The position numbers were made by a program, and so were the translations under genes. This document shows positions 16,240-25,041 of a stretch of DNA of 64,000 nucleotides, piece by piece. The notes below the pieces were generated by a model that saw only the letters and a program-made list of their open reading frames with translations, was not told where the DNA came from and made no database searches. Each line of letters starts with the position of its first letter. The first letter of the stretch is position 1. This DNA comes from Halobacillus massiliensis. Lineage in GTDB: Bacteria; Bacillota; Bacilli; Bacillales; Halobacillaceae. The stretch is taken from assembly GCF_900166625.1 (NCBI RefSeq), contig NZ_LT800499.1:1344630-1408629 (forward strand), read 5' to 3'.

Positions 16240-16637
16240 TATAATTCTCCTCTTATATTATTTTGAGACGCTTCAGGCAGGAATTAAGCAGCTGGATAAA
16301 TAATATCTGCACACGCTGATAAAAAAATGCCGAGTGCGGGGATAATTTCTAGCGCATTTTTCAAGATCGAAATAATCCACTGGAAACACGCCAAATTTTG
16401 TAAAGAAGAATGTTATTATTTCTGGCAAAACTAATGGAGAAAGGATGGAGATAAAATGTTGTCTGTCTACTTGAGGAAAGATAAGCTGAATCTTACTTAT
16501 ATTTTCTTTGTCAGAATCGTTTAATAACAAGGTGCCGTTAATTTATTTAGAAATCTTACTTCCATATAATGTAACCATTATACCTTGTTAAAACTATACT
16601 AGTAAACGGTTTCAGGGGAAATTTGAAATATACTAAA
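16240..16637 (-). other. 400-base gap between the AimR-like gene and the peptide gene
   Basis: AT-rich stretch without a convincing gene. A TTG-started frame of 85 codons exists on the minus strand (16530-16273) but has no ribosome site and no recognisable content. The peptide gene's promoter must lie here, and I could not assign it with confidence. The region is the likely target for peptide-dependent regulation or antitermination. Confidence 0.5.
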
Positions 16638-16670
16638 AAACAAAACGCCAGCAATTTTAGCGTTTTGTTT
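16638..16670 (-). terminator. Terminator directly after the AimR-like gene
   Basis: Eleven-base perfect stem AAACAAAACGC / GCGTTTTGTTT around an 11-base loop. In the minus direction it is followed by a T-run. It overlaps the receptor stop codon, separating receptor and peptide transcription. Confidence 0.82.
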
Positions 16671-17694
16671 AGAGATTAATATATTTTCTAAGATAAATTA
16701 ACGGGAGTTTAGCAAAAAAATGATCTCCCAGCTGGTATTTAAAACGCCGGTACGCATTTAATAATCGTTGGGGGTCGTCCGAGGCTGCACCTAAGTAGGT
16801 TTCCTGGAAGGGGGAAGGGTTATTTATTTCCTTTAAAATTTTGAAAGCTGTTTTGTAATCTCTGTCAGCTAAAGCCAGGTGAGCAGATTCCGTCGCATCT
16901 GTTGTATTTATGCCTTCTATTTTTCCGTGAAAGGCACTGATAAAGGGGATCGTGTTATTTTCAAGGGTGGAGATAGATGTAGTTATTTGAGCTTCATTTG
17001 CTACTTTAAGGGCCATTTGGGCATGGCTTATGGAAGCAGCATAACCTTCATATAAATTACATAATGCCAGATGATGATACATCTTGCTTAGCTGTCGTCC
17101 TGGAAGAACTTTATTAATATATTTATAAGCGTATTTTTGAGCGAGGAGTTTGTTATCTGTTTTCCAGTAATGATGAAAGGCCACTTCTTCAAAACGAAGC
17201 TTCATAAAATAATAGAAAAGAGGTTCATTTATTTTATTTAAAGCTGCTTCACAAGATTCAATATACTTATCAAACCCTGTGTACTGTTTTATGTCATAAT
17301 ATCCGTAAATCATTGTGTAAATATGAAGACAGTGAAGAGAAGGATGTTTGAAAGACATACTTTCCAGCATCTCTAGATCATTCTTTTTCAGTAGATTTAT
17401 CTTTCGCTTCATCAGAAGCTTATACAGCCAGACGGCTTTTGGCTCAAAGTAAGGGGAGTCCAACAGCTCATTAAGTTCTTCTAAGTAATCATTTGTATAC
17501 AGGAATTCTAAAAAAGCAAGCTGATCTTCAAAATTTTTAGGAGAGTGTGTCAGACAGTAGTGACGTGTAAGTTGTGCAGCTTTTTCGTTAGAAAAATTTT
17601 TTAAAGCCTGATGGTAATACGTATAGACAGTTGATACCTGATACATCTGAATCTTAGTAATGGGACTTGGCTCAATGACGTTATAGCATCCCAT
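16669..17694 (-). CDS. AimR-like tetratricopeptide receptor lacking the N-terminal HTH
   Basis: A 341-residue helical-repeat protein of the arbitrium-receptor (AimR) type. From memory, LTRHYCLTHSPKNFEDQLAF with YLEELNELLDS lines up with the region after the DNA-binding domain of phage AimR (LMKDYCLN...), and GDHFFAKLPLIYL matches its conserved C-terminal GDKFLIRLP motif. The N-terminal ~45 residues holding the HTH are missing, and a stop codon lies two codons before the ATG. No phage genes flank it. AimR-like proteins outside phages (the Alo systems) are known in Paenibacillus. It may act on a partner protein, like Rap, rather than on DNA. Confidence 0.72.
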   Translation of the reverse strand: MGCYNVIEPSPITKIQMYQVSTVYTYYHQALKNFSNEKAAQLTRHYCLTHSPKNFEDQLAFLEFLYTNDYLEELNELLDSPYFEPKAVWLYKLLMKRKINLLKKNDLEMLESMSFKHPSLHCLHIYTMIYGYYDIKQYTGFDKYIESCEAALNKINEPLFYYFMKLRFEEVAFHHYWKTDNKLLAQKYAYKYINKVLPGRQLSKMYHHLALCNLYEGYAASISHAQMALKVANEAQITTSISTLENNTIPFISAFHGKIEGINTTDATESAHLALADRDYKTAFKILKEINNPSPFQETYLGAASDDPQRLLNAYRRFKYQLGDHFFAKLPLIYLRKYINL

Positions 17695-17744
17695 TCTTCA
17701 CAATCCCTTCTGCCTCTAAGGCTTAATTAACTGCATATAAGGTA

Positions 17745-17772
17745 ATTATATACTATTAATTTAATAATACAA
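17745..17772 (-). promoter_or_regulatory. Promoter of the AimR-like gene
   Basis: Minus strand TTGTAT (17772-17767), 16-base spacer, TATAAT (17750-17745). The start point lies about 45 bases before the ATG. Confidence 0.6.
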
Positions 17773-17901
17773 AACTTACCTTTTATACAAAGAGAGCAGA
17801 TATAAAGAAAAGAAAAGGTGATAGATCTTGATATCAAGAGGTTCCAGTCAGTTTCAATTAATAGAATTTTTTAAATTATAATAAATAAAAACTGGAAACC
17901 G

Positions 17902-17959
17902 GTTTAGTTAAATTCTACTAGTGGTACTAGTAACTCGTATTCTCATTTACATACTAGTA
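17902..17959 (+). promoter_or_regulatory. Catalase upstream region with repeated TACTAGTA palindromes
   Basis: ACTAGT occurs at 17917, 17926 and 17953; the last two are within perfect TACTAGTA palindromes 27 bases apart. GTTTAG at 17902 with GTGGTA at 17921 is a poor SigB candidate (13-base spacer). The palindromes could be operators; no known consensus was recognised. Confidence 0.35.
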
Positions 17960-17981
17960 TTAAGAAGGAGGAATAAGCTAG

Positions 17982-20015
17982 ATGGGTAAAGATAATAAAA
18001 AAGACGATCAGTTAGAGGAATTTCGTACAGATGATCGTGGAAAAGAAATGACGACTAACCATGGAGTGAAGGTTTCGGAAGATGAATTTTCTTTAAAAGC
18101 AGGTGAACGTGGTCCTACTTTAATGGAAGACTTTCATTTCCGTGAGAAAATGACCCACTTTGATCATGAACGTATTCCTGAACGAATTGTCCATGCTCGT
18201 GGTTTTGCGGCACATGGAGACTTTCAAGTCTATGAATCGATGAAAGAATATACGAAAGCAGGTTTCCTCCAGGATCCAAGTAAGAAGACGCCGGTTTTTG
18301 TTCGTTTTTCTACAGTTGCAGGTTCTAAAGGGTCTGCAGAAGCGGTAAGAGATGCCCGCGGATTTGCTACAAAGTTTTACACAGAGGAAGGGAATTATGA
18401 TTTAGTAGGAAACAATATTCCAGTGTTCTTTATTCAGGATGCTTTGAAATTCCCGGACTTAGTTCATGCTGTAAAACCTGAGCCCCATAATGAAATGCCT
18501 CAGGCTGCTTCAGCTCACGATACATTCTGGGATTTCATAGCAAATAACCAGGAGTCAGCTCATATGGTAATGTGGACGATGTCTGACCGTGCCATTCCAA
18601 GAAGTTTCCGTATGATGGAAGGGTTTGGTGTACATACCTTCCGTTTTGTTAATGAGAAAGGCGAAGGTCACTTTGTGAAATTCCACTGGAAACCTGTACT
18701 AGGAACACACTCTCTCGTATGGGATGAAGCACAAAAAATAAACGGTAAAGATCCCGATTTTCATCGTGGTGATCTTTATGAGTCTATTGAGGAAGGTAAT
18801 TACCCGGAATATGAGTTAGGTGTTCAAATTGTGAAAGAAGGCGATGAATTTAACTTTGATTTTGACCTTTTGGATCCCACGAAACTTTGGCCGGAAGAAG
18901 ATATACCTGTAAAGCTTATCGGCAAATTAACATTGAACCGCAATGTAGATAACGTTTTCGCAGAAACAGAACAAGCGGCTTTCCACCCGGGGAATGTTGT
19001 ACCGGGGATTGACTTTACGAATGATCCACTTCTTCAAGGACGACTATTCTCTTATACGGATACCCAGCTTATTCGCTTAGGCGGACCAAACTTCCATGAG
19101 CTTCCGATTAATCGTCCGGTATGTCCTTTTCATAATAATCAGCGTGACGGATACAGTCGTATGACGATAAATAAAGGGCCGGTTAGTTACCACAAAAACT
19201 CGCTGGCGAAAAATACACCTGCCCCAGTTGAAGAAGAGAAGGGCGGCTATGTCCATTATCAAGAAAAAGTAGATGGACGAAAAGTAAGAGCAAGGAGCGA
19301 CAGCTTTAAAGATCACTTCTCCCAAGCAACTTTATTCTGGAACAGTATGAGTAACGCAGAGAAGAATCATATAAAAGAAGCCTTCAGTTTTGAACTTGGA
19401 AAAGTTGAGAGCGAATCTGTTAAACAGCAGGTTATTGATATGTATGCCAATGTAAGTTTAGAGCTTGCTCAGGATGTTGCTGAAAACATTGGTGTGCGAA
19501 TTCCTGAAACGGGTGGATCTGATGTTACGAAGTCCTCCCCAGCCTTAAGCCAGGAAAATACAAAGAAAAAACCTAATACCCGTAAAGTTGCTGTTCTTTT
19601 AACAGAAGGTTTTGATGGAAAAGAAGTAAATTCTATTTTAAAAGATCTTGAAGGTAAGGGCGTAGCCCCAGAGATTATAAGTGATAAATTAGGTAAAGTA
19701 AAAGGTGCCGATGGGTCTGAGCTGAAAGCAGATCACACTTATTTAACGGGTGAATCTATATTGTTTGATGCTATTTATGCAGTAGGCAGTAACAACCCAA
19801 GTGAAAAGGTGCAAAAGGATGCCTTGTACTTTATCCAGGAAGCTTTTTCACACTTTAAGCCGATTGGTGCTACCCATGATGGAGAAAAATGGATTAATGA
19901 AGCAAATATCGCTGGTGCTCCAGGCGTAGTAGTAGGGAAAGATGCAAAAGAATTTGTAAAAGATTTTGTCGAGGCCATCTCCGAGCACCGTCATTGGAAC
20001 AGATCATTAGTATAA
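17982..20015 (+). CDS. katE: Large-subunit catalase, KatE/HPII type
   Basis: Decomposes hydrogen peroxide in the cytoplasm. The 677-residue length is that of clade 2 catalases. The heme domain (about 25-510) carries catalytic H71 in [12 protein letters not shown], the distal asparagine in [12 protein letters not shown] near 144 and the heme-binding tyrosine in RLFSYTDTQ near 358. Residues ~530-677 are the extra flavodoxin/DJ-1-like domain ([15 protein letters not shown]). The phenylalanine in HARGF replaces the more common serine or alanine. AAGGAGG precedes the ATG. B. subtilis KatE is SigB-controlled; here a SigB site is only weakly suggested. Confidence 0.93.
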   Translation: MGKDNKKDDQLEEFRTDDRGKEMTTNHGVKVSEDEFSLKAGERGPTLMEDFHFREKMTHFDHERIPERIVHARGFAAHGDFQVYESMKEYTKAGFLQDPSKKTPVFVRFSTVAGSKGSAEAVRDARGFATKFYTEEGNYDLVGNNIPVFFIQDALKFPDLVHAVKPEPHNEMPQAASAHDTFWDFIANNQESAHMVMWTMSDRAIPRSFRMMEGFGVHTFRFVNEKGEGHFVKFHWKPVLGTHSLVWDEAQKINGKDPDFHRGDLYESIEEGNYPEYELGVQIVKEGDEFNFDFDLLDPTKLWPEEDIPVKLIGKLTLNRNVDNVFAETEQAAFHPGNVVPGIDFTNDPLLQGRLFSYTDTQLIRLGGPNFHELPINRPVCPFHNNQRDGYSRMTINKGPVSYHKNSLAKNTPAPVEEEKGGYVHYQEKVDGRKVRARSDSFKDHFSQATLFWNSMSNAEKNHIKEAFSFELGKVESESVKQQVIDMYANVSLELAQDVAENIGVRIPETGGSDVTKSSPALSQENTKKKPNTRKVAVLLTEGFDGKEVNSILKDLEGKGVAPEIISDKLGKVKGADGSELKADHTYLTGESILFDAIYAVGSNNPSEKVQKDALYFIQEAFSHFKPIGATHDGEKWINEANIAGAPGVVVGKDAKEFVKDFVEAISEHRHWNRSLV

Positions 20016-20023
20016 TTAACAAG

Positions 20024-20058
20024 GAAAGCCATGTTGAGAGGATCTCAACATGGCTTTT
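20024..20058 (+). terminator. Terminator of the catalase gene
   Basis: AAAGCCATGTTGAGA pairs with TCTCAACATGGCTTT around a short GGA loop, followed by T residues; about 15 base pairs. Confidence 0.85.
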
Positions 20059-20152
20059 CACTTGCTATGGAAATTTTATTTAATTTGGACTCTGCAAGTC
20101 TTTTTCACAGAAACAGGAGAATTGTGCTCCGTTTGCCTGAATATAAAAAAAC

Positions 20153-20268
20153 CGGGCGTGGGGAAAGACTCGCTTTCCATAAGCGAACAGTGACCTTCCT
20201 CAGGCTAAAGCCTTCTGGGATCTCCCTGTTCTATCCTCCCATAGGAGTCTCGCCATTTCCCCCGTCCC
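20153..20268 (-). repeat. Bacillaceae intergenic repeat, copy 1 (reverse orientation)
   Basis: Read on the minus strand it contains GGAAATGGCGAGACTCCT at the start and GGAAAGCGAGTCTTTCCC at the end, the two hallmark ends of a repeat common in Bacillaceae genomes. The ends are partly inverted, so the element can fold. A 92-codon frame across it (20031-20309) is considered spurious. Confidence 0.75.
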
Positions 20269-20344
20269 TCTATGTTTTTTTTAGAAGTAACGGAACATTG
20301 AATTTCTAACCAACAGCGTCCGTTTCCACTGCTAACGTTAAAGA

Positions 20345-20452
20345 GGCTGGGAAATGGCGAGACTCCTGCAGGGAGATAGAGCCGAGGTGAGAGCCGCGAG
20401 TGTAGCGAGCTAGCTCACCGGCTCCCCGCGGAAAGCGAGTTATTTCCCAGCC
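20345..20452 (+). repeat. Bacillaceae intergenic repeat, copy 2 (best preserved)
   Basis: Bounded by an 11-base perfect inverted repeat, GGCTGGGAAAT and ATTTCCCAGCC, with GGCGAGACTCCTGCAGGGAG inside the left end and CCGCGGAAAGCGAG inside the right. GC-rich compared with its surroundings. The end stem plus following CGCTTTTTT could also work as a terminator. Confidence 0.8.
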
Positions 20453-20518
20453 GCTTTTTTCTTGCTACAGTAAACGGAACAGGCTTTTCCTTCTCACCAA
20501 TAAGTTAAAATAAAAAAA

Positions 20519-20620
20519 TGGTGAGACTCCTGCATAGAGATAGACCCATGGTAAGCTTCGCGTTTACAGATAGCTAGATCACCGTGCAAAGTGAGCTATT
20601 CTCCAGTCCACTTTTTCTCA
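20519..20620 (+). repeat. Bacillaceae intergenic repeat, copy 3 (degenerate)
   Basis: TGGTGAGACTCCTGCATAGAG at the left and GTGCAAAGTGAGCTATTCTC at the right match copy 2 with many substitutions, mostly G/C to A/T, as if decaying toward local base composition. Same orientation as copy 2, opposite to copy 1. Confidence 0.65.
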
Positions 20621-20705
20621 TTGTGTAAAAAGAAACAAGCTTTTCACCCGTAAAATGCTGTGCCTCCCTGCGGCTTCGGCAAAGTGGATTCTATTAAAAG
20701 CCATG

Positions 20706-22889
20706 CTATACAGCTTTTTTGGCACCTAATTTTTCTCCCAGCAGGAGTAATGATTGATTGATTCTCCATATATAATAAATATGGTGAACAAGGTCGATAT
20801 GGTGCTGGGTATCTATTGGAGCGGAGCGTTCAATTTGTTCTCTTTCTTTAGTTAATAAATAGAGTTCAGCTTCTGAGTCTCTCTCATAAAGCAATCTTTT
20901 GATAACCCCAAGATTATGAAGTAGTTTTTCTTCAAGGATAGGAAATGAATCCTTAACTTCTGAGGGATATCCAAGATTTTTCTGATAGGATGAGGCAATC
21001 AAGTGACTTGAATAATAATTGATTGCTGTAAAGATAGTGAGCCATCTCGGCAGCTCTGACATTCGGCGCCCAAATGGATTATTCAGTGCGGGTTCGGCTT
21101 CCTCCTGAAGGACTTTCAGTTTTTCATCGAGGGTGAACAGATGGTCGGTTAGTTCTTTCACATTGATTTGCTGGTTAAAACTCCGGATATATTGAGTAAG
21201 GTATTCTTCAAGCTCAGTTATATAGTCCCTAAAAGAATCAACCACCTTATCATTTGTTTTCGTAGGAAGCAGGTATGCAGAAACAAGAAGAGCGATTGAA
21301 GCCCCTGCGATTGTATCTATGATTCGTGCTCCTAAAAGCGAAAAGCTGATACCCCCAAGAAGCAGGTCGTACATAAAGGCAATGAGCATAGTTATAAACA
21401 TGCTCATTATCGTATAAGACACGGTCAATAAGTAAAAGGCAAAAAAGACAACGACAAAAATTAAGAATACTTCAATAAAGGAATTGCCGGAAACCATTTG
21501 AGCAAGAAAAAAACCGATCACTGCTCCTATGACTGTTCCAATGGAACGCTGCATTCCCTTCTGATAAATGCGACCGACGGATTGAGTGCCAAGTAATACA
21601 ATAAAGGAAGTTAATACCACCCAGTAAGGCTGTACGGGAGAGATGGCATAACCGACTGCAATTGAAATAGCCCCTGCAACTAGTGCCTGAAAAGCTTTCT
21701 TTGTAGAAGGCTTTAATTCACCAGAATCATCTTTTGAATGTGATGCTTCCTCTTTTCTATCATTAATTGTATCTCTTTGAACGGCAGGCAATGGTTGATT
21801 TTTAGCACGTTGAATACTAAGGGCAGCATATGTTACATGTTTTGAAATGGATTCAATTCGTCGGAGTAAGAACAGCCAGCTGTCAGGGACGTCTTTTTGT
21901 TTTTCGAAAAGCTGGTTAATGGTGTTATTTAATTCTTTTGTAGCTTCCTGGGCTTCTGCCAGGTTTTTTTCATCATAGTTTTCAGCCAGCACGTCCGCCT
22001 GCTGTAAGGACCTGATCACCCGAAGGAGAAGATCGCGAATATACTTAGTTTCTAACACCTGATGATTTTGTGTTAGTTGCTGGAGAGAGTCGTTCAATGT
22101 TGCTACAAGCATGGCTGTATCAAAGATATATAGTTTTAGTTGTTTATTTTTCAGGCCTGGCCAAATTTCCTGTACATTGTGGGCAGATAAATCAGTAGAA
22201 ACATGTCCTGCATATTCCCTGAGCTTTCTTACATTATGAGTCAGCCTGTTTTTCTTACCTTCTTCTGCACGGCTCTCTAATAGGTCAATCAACATATCAA
22301 ACGTTAAGTTTGCCTGTTTATGGAAAGAAAAAAGGCTTCTTCTTAAAATGTGTACAGAACTTTTAAACAGGATAAAATTAAGTGAATAAGCAAAGAGAAC
22401 CCCAATGAAAGAAGCCCCAAAAAACCATAGAATATCAGATGGGGGAAGCTGCAGAAAAGAAGAAAAATAAAGGGTAATGAATGCGACCATAAATATTGAG
22501 AAATAGCGGCTTCCATACTTAGTAAAATAGAAGGCACTAAAAATAACTGAAATCATTAGTAAGGAAATTAAGTAAACGTTCGAAGCTAATAGAGAGCCAA
22601 GTGTAATTCCAAATAAGGCAGGAACAATCAGTAATATGGTCGTTATTTTTTTATCTCGTTGGGTATTATCATTGACAACCAATATACCGAGCATACCTAT
22701 TATTCCTCCCATAATTGCAGGAGTCAGCGCTGGTCCGTTTGTTAAATTAATGATGAATAGAATGGTAAATACAGAGGATATCAAGCTTAAAGTAGCTTGG
22801 AGCGCTTGATTCAGCCGTTTTCGGCCAGGATCAGAAGCTTGAAGGCGACTTAACCAGTATTGGAACGTTTTGTCATTTTTCAAATACAT
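20706..22889 (-). CDS. FUSC-family (aromatic acid exporter-like) membrane protein
   Basis: A 727-residue integral membrane protein. Two sets of hydrophobic spans (about residues 30-180 and 405-555) are separated by a long soluble helical region and followed by a soluble C-terminal domain. The second set includes PYWVVLTSFIVLLGTQSVGR and IGTVIGAVIGFFLAQ, typical of FUSC/YccS/ArAE proteins. Such proteins are implicated in efflux of aromatic or other organic acids; the substrate here is unknown. A TTG precedes the chosen ATG; the ribosome site AAAAGG is weak and close. It stands alone between the repeats and a divergent transporter gene. Confidence 0.75.
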   Translation of the reverse strand: MYLKNDKTFQYWLSRLQASDPGRKRLNQALQATLSLISSVFTILFIINLTNGPALTPAIMGGIIGMLGILVVNDNTQRDKKITTILLIVPALFGITLGSLLASNVYLISLLMISVIFSAFYFTKYGSRYFSIFMVAFITLYFSSFLQLPPSDILWFFGASFIGVLFAYSLNFILFKSSVHILRRSLFSFHKQANLTFDMLIDLLESRAEEGKKNRLTHNVRKLREYAGHVSTDLSAHNVQEIWPGLKNKQLKLYIFDTAMLVATLNDSLQQLTQNHQVLETKYIRDLLLRVIRSLQQADVLAENYDEKNLAEAQEATKELNNTINQLFEKQKDVPDSWLFLLRRIESISKHVTYAALSIQRAKNQPLPAVQRDTINDRKEEASHSKDDSGELKPSTKKAFQALVAGAISIAVGYAISPVQPYWVVLTSFIVLLGTQSVGRIYQKGMQRSIGTVIGAVIGFFLAQMVSGNSFIEVFLIFVVVFFAFYLLTVSYTIMSMFITMLIAFMYDLLLGGISFSLLGARIIDTIAGASIALLVSAYLLPTKTNDKVVDSFRDYITELEEYLTQYIRSFNQQINVKELTDHLFTLDEKLKVLQEEAEPALNNPFGRRMSELPRWLTIFTAINYYSSHLIASSYQKNLGYPSEVKDSFPILEEKLLHNLGVIKRLLYERDSEAELYLLTKEREQIERSAPIDTQHHIDLVHHIYYIWRINQSLLLLGEKLGAKKAV

Positions 22890-23029
22890 CAACCTTTTGT
22901 TGTAAATAGTATCTTCTACTATGATAAATAGTTCATTCTATGGAAGCAACTTTAAGGTTTAACTCTAGAAAAATTTGTATTTCGTAGTATAGTAAAAGGA
23001 TATACGTGAAGGAATCTGGTGATGAAATA

Positions 23030-23938
23030 ATGAACAAAATTTATATAATGCTCCTTTTAGTTATGATGGCCTGGGGATTTAATGTAGCAGCGATTAAAGT
23101 ATTAGTCACAAACATTGATCCCATTTTACTAACCTCAGCCCGTATCTTTGCGGCAGGAATCGGGGTTCTAATTACCCTGCAATTTATGAAAATCCTACGT
23201 TTACCTACGAAAAAAGAAGTGCTGCTCATTTTTTATATTTCGTTTTTTAATGTCGTGATTCACCATGGCTTAATGGCTATGGGGTTAACTTTAACGACAG
23301 GAGTTAATGCAGGGGTGATTGTTGGGCTGGGTCCGCTTCTAACGATGATCCTTTCGACATTGCTTCTAAGCCGACACATTACAATGTTTAAAGCGTTTGG
23401 TTTCTTTCTCGGCTTTGCTGGAGTGATGATGACAACGCTTCTTGGATCAGGAGGATTGGGCTCTGTTTCTATTGGAGATTTGTACATATTTCTCTCCATA
23501 GCAGCTCAGGCTTTTAGTTTTATACTAATAAGTAAACTAAATCCAGACCTTGATCCTCGACTGCTGACAGGCTATATGATGGTGGGGGGATCAGTTGTTA
23601 TTTTTATTGCCAGCCTCTCTCTTGAATCGAGACCTGAGCAGCTTATTCAATTATGGGATCCCAAGCTTGGCATGATTTTTCTATTCAGTGCCTTCATATG
23701 TACAGCATTTGGACATATGATTTATAACTTTGCGATTAAACAAGTAGGCCCAGCTGAAACAGCGATTTTTATTAATTTTAACTCTTTCTTTGCTTTATTA
23801 GGTTCAGTGTTATTCTTAGGGGAATTCATTAAGTGGTATCACATCGCCGGATTAGTTTTAATTGTCAGTGGTGTTATCATTGGGACAGGAGCTTTAGAAT
23901 ATATAATCAGCAGGAAAAAGCGCACTAAAGTTGCATAG
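23030..23938 (+). CDS. EamA/DMT-family transporter
   Basis: A 302-residue inner membrane carrier with ten predicted spans in two five-helix halves. The first helix MMAWGFNVAAIKVL and the GEFIKWYHIAGLVLIVSGV end are typical of drug/metabolite transporters of the EamA type. The substrate cannot be told from sequence. A GTG at 23006 with AAAGGA upstream would add eight polar residues; ATG 23030 was preferred because a TATAGT near 22988 would put the transcript start close to that GTG. Confidence in the exact start is modest. Confidence 0.8.
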   Translation: MNKIYIMLLLVMMAWGFNVAAIKVLVTNIDPILLTSARIFAAGIGVLITLQFMKILRLPTKKEVLLIFYISFFNVVIHHGLMAMGLTLTTGVNAGVIVGLGPLLTMILSTLLLSRHITMFKAFGFFLGFAGVMMTTLLGSGGLGSVSIGDLYIFLSIAAQAFSFILISKLNPDLDPRLLTGYMMVGGSVVIFIASLSLESRPEQLIQLWDPKLGMIFLFSAFICTAFGHMIYNFAIKQVGPAETAIFINFNSFFALLGSVLFLGEFIKWYHIAGLVLIVSGVIIGTGALEYIISRKKRTKVA

Positions 23939-23981
23939 CCAGAGTGTTTTCTATATAAATTTACGGAGGAAGAAAAAGCGG

Positions 23982-24014
23982 AAGAGCCCCGTTTCAATTT
24001 GAAACGAGGTTCTT
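23982..24014. terminator. Bidirectional terminator between EamA and dhaM
   Basis: AAGAGCCCCGTTTC and GAAACGAGGTTCTT form a stem with G-T wobbles around AATTT, between convergent genes. Confidence 0.8.
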
Positions 24015-24016
24015 TC

Positions 24017-24403
24017 TTATTCTTCTTCTTCTTTTAACGCTCTCTCTGCGGCTTTCTTCACTTCGTGTAAATCTTTTCCCATGCCTGCTTCTACTGCAGC
24101 TACATAAGATCCTTCCAGAAGGGGAGCGTTTGCTATTTCGATATTTTCCTGCCCGCTCATTTCTACGGCGAGTTCAGAATTCATCATGGCGCTTCCGAGG
24201 TCATAAATGAGAAGGACCCCTTTGTCAGACTGTGCCTTTTCAATGGCATGCTGAATTTTTTCTATACTTGTCCCAATTTCATTCTCATCTGTCCCTCCAG
24301 CTGTAGCAATAGTCACTTCTTTTGCGACCTGCTCGATGATCTCCTTGATCCCTTCAACAACTTTTGAGCTGTGAGATATTAATACAAGTCCTACATTAGC
24401 CAT
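24017..24403 (-). CDS. dhaM: PTS-dependent dihydroxyacetone kinase, phosphoryl donor subunit
   Basis: A 128-residue EIIA(man)-fold protein that relays phosphate from HPr to DhaL-bound ADP. The active histidine is H11 in GLVLISHSS, and GGTDENEIGTS near residue 39 is the other conserved loop. Only the EIIA domain is present; the longer enterobacterial form also has HPr and EI-like domains. AAGGAGG precedes the ATG. It closes the dhaK-dhaL-dhaM operon, three bases after dhaL. Confidence 0.9.
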   Translation of the reverse strand: MANVGLVLISHSSKVVEGIKEIIEQVAKEVTIATAGGTDENEIGTSIEKIQHAIEKAQSDKGVLLIYDLGSAMMNSELAVEMSGQENIEIANAPLLEGSYVAAVEAGMGKDLHEVKKAAERALKEEEE

Positions 24404-24406
24404 AAG

Positions 24407-25024
24407 TTACTGTCCTCCTTCTATCGTTTCAGCAAGTGCTTCGAATAAGTAAAAGGAGGATACCGATCCTGGGTCGAGGTGGCCGATAGAACGGTCTCCT
24501 AGATAGGAGGCTCTGCCTTTAGTTGCTTTGATGTCTTTAGTTTTATTCATCAGTGATTCACTTATATCTTTTAAGGACTGAGAATCAAAATCTGATTGTT
24601 CTTTAAGACTTTCAGTTAAAGGAACCCAGACATCAAGGAGTGTTTTCTCTCCTGACTCTGCTTTCCCTCTTTGTTTAATTCCTTCAACGCCTGCATTAAG
24701 ACTTTCAACAAAGTTACTGAAATCAATGACATCCTTGCCTTTTACTTGGGTGGACAATTTAAGAAAAGCTGTCCCATACAAAGGACCAGCTGCACCACCT
24801 ACTTTACTCATCAGTGTCATAGCTACATCTTTCAGTACATCAGAAGGTGTCTCATAATCCTGGTCAATTTTTTTAATCACTTCTGAAAAGCCGCGTGCCA
24901 TATTTACTCCATGATCACCGTCTCCTACGGCCTGATCAAGCTCCGTTAAGTATTCCTTTTTATCCTGGAATTTTTTATCTGCCTTTTTCATCCATGTCTT
25001 AATATGATCAGCTGTAAGCTCCAT
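24407..25024 (-). CDS. dhaL: Dihydroxyacetone kinase ADP-binding subunit
   Basis: About 205 residues, all-helical DhaL type. LDQAVGDGDHGVNMARGF near residue 34 holds the aspartates that bind Mg-ADP, and GGAAGPLYGTAFL near 75 and GRASYLGDRSIGHLDPG near 175 are conserved nucleotide loops. Two adjacent ATGs and an upstream TTG are possible; AAGGAGG is best spaced to the ATG at 25024. It functions with DhaK and DhaM to phosphorylate dihydroxyacetone using PEP. Confidence 0.9.
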   Translation of the reverse strand: MELTADHIKTWMKKADKKFQDKKEYLTELDQAVGDGDHGVNMARGFSEVIKKIDQDYETPSDVLKDVAMTLMSKVGGAAGPLYGTAFLKLSTQVKGKDVIDFSNFVESLNAGVEGIKQRGKAESGEKTLLDVWVPLTESLKEQSDFDSQSLKDISESLMNKTKDIKATKGRASYLGDRSIGHLDPGSVSSFYLFEALAETIEGGQ

Positions 25025-25041
25025 CATTAGCTCCTCCTTTT

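Noticed and set aside
16273-16530. 85-codon minus-strand frame between the AimR-like gene and the peptide gene
   Set aside because: TTG start without ribosome site, unusual composition rich in F, I and C, and no recognisable motif.
16459-16530. 23-codon plus-strand frame with a purine-rich sequence before its ATG
   Set aside because: Very short, antisense to the expected regulatory region and with no export or functional pattern.
17902-17926. SigB promoter for the catalase
   Set aside because: The -35-like GTTTAG is fair but the -10 (GTGGTA) departs too far from GGGWAW; noted only as a weak possibility.
20031-20309. 92-codon plus-strand frame after the catalase
   Set aside because: It begins inside the catalase terminator and runs through a reverse copy of the intergenic repeat; no ribosome site.
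23006-23029. GTG start adding eight residues to the EamA transporter
   Set aside because: Probably too near the predicted transcript start; the shorter form has the usual N-terminus. Not decisive.
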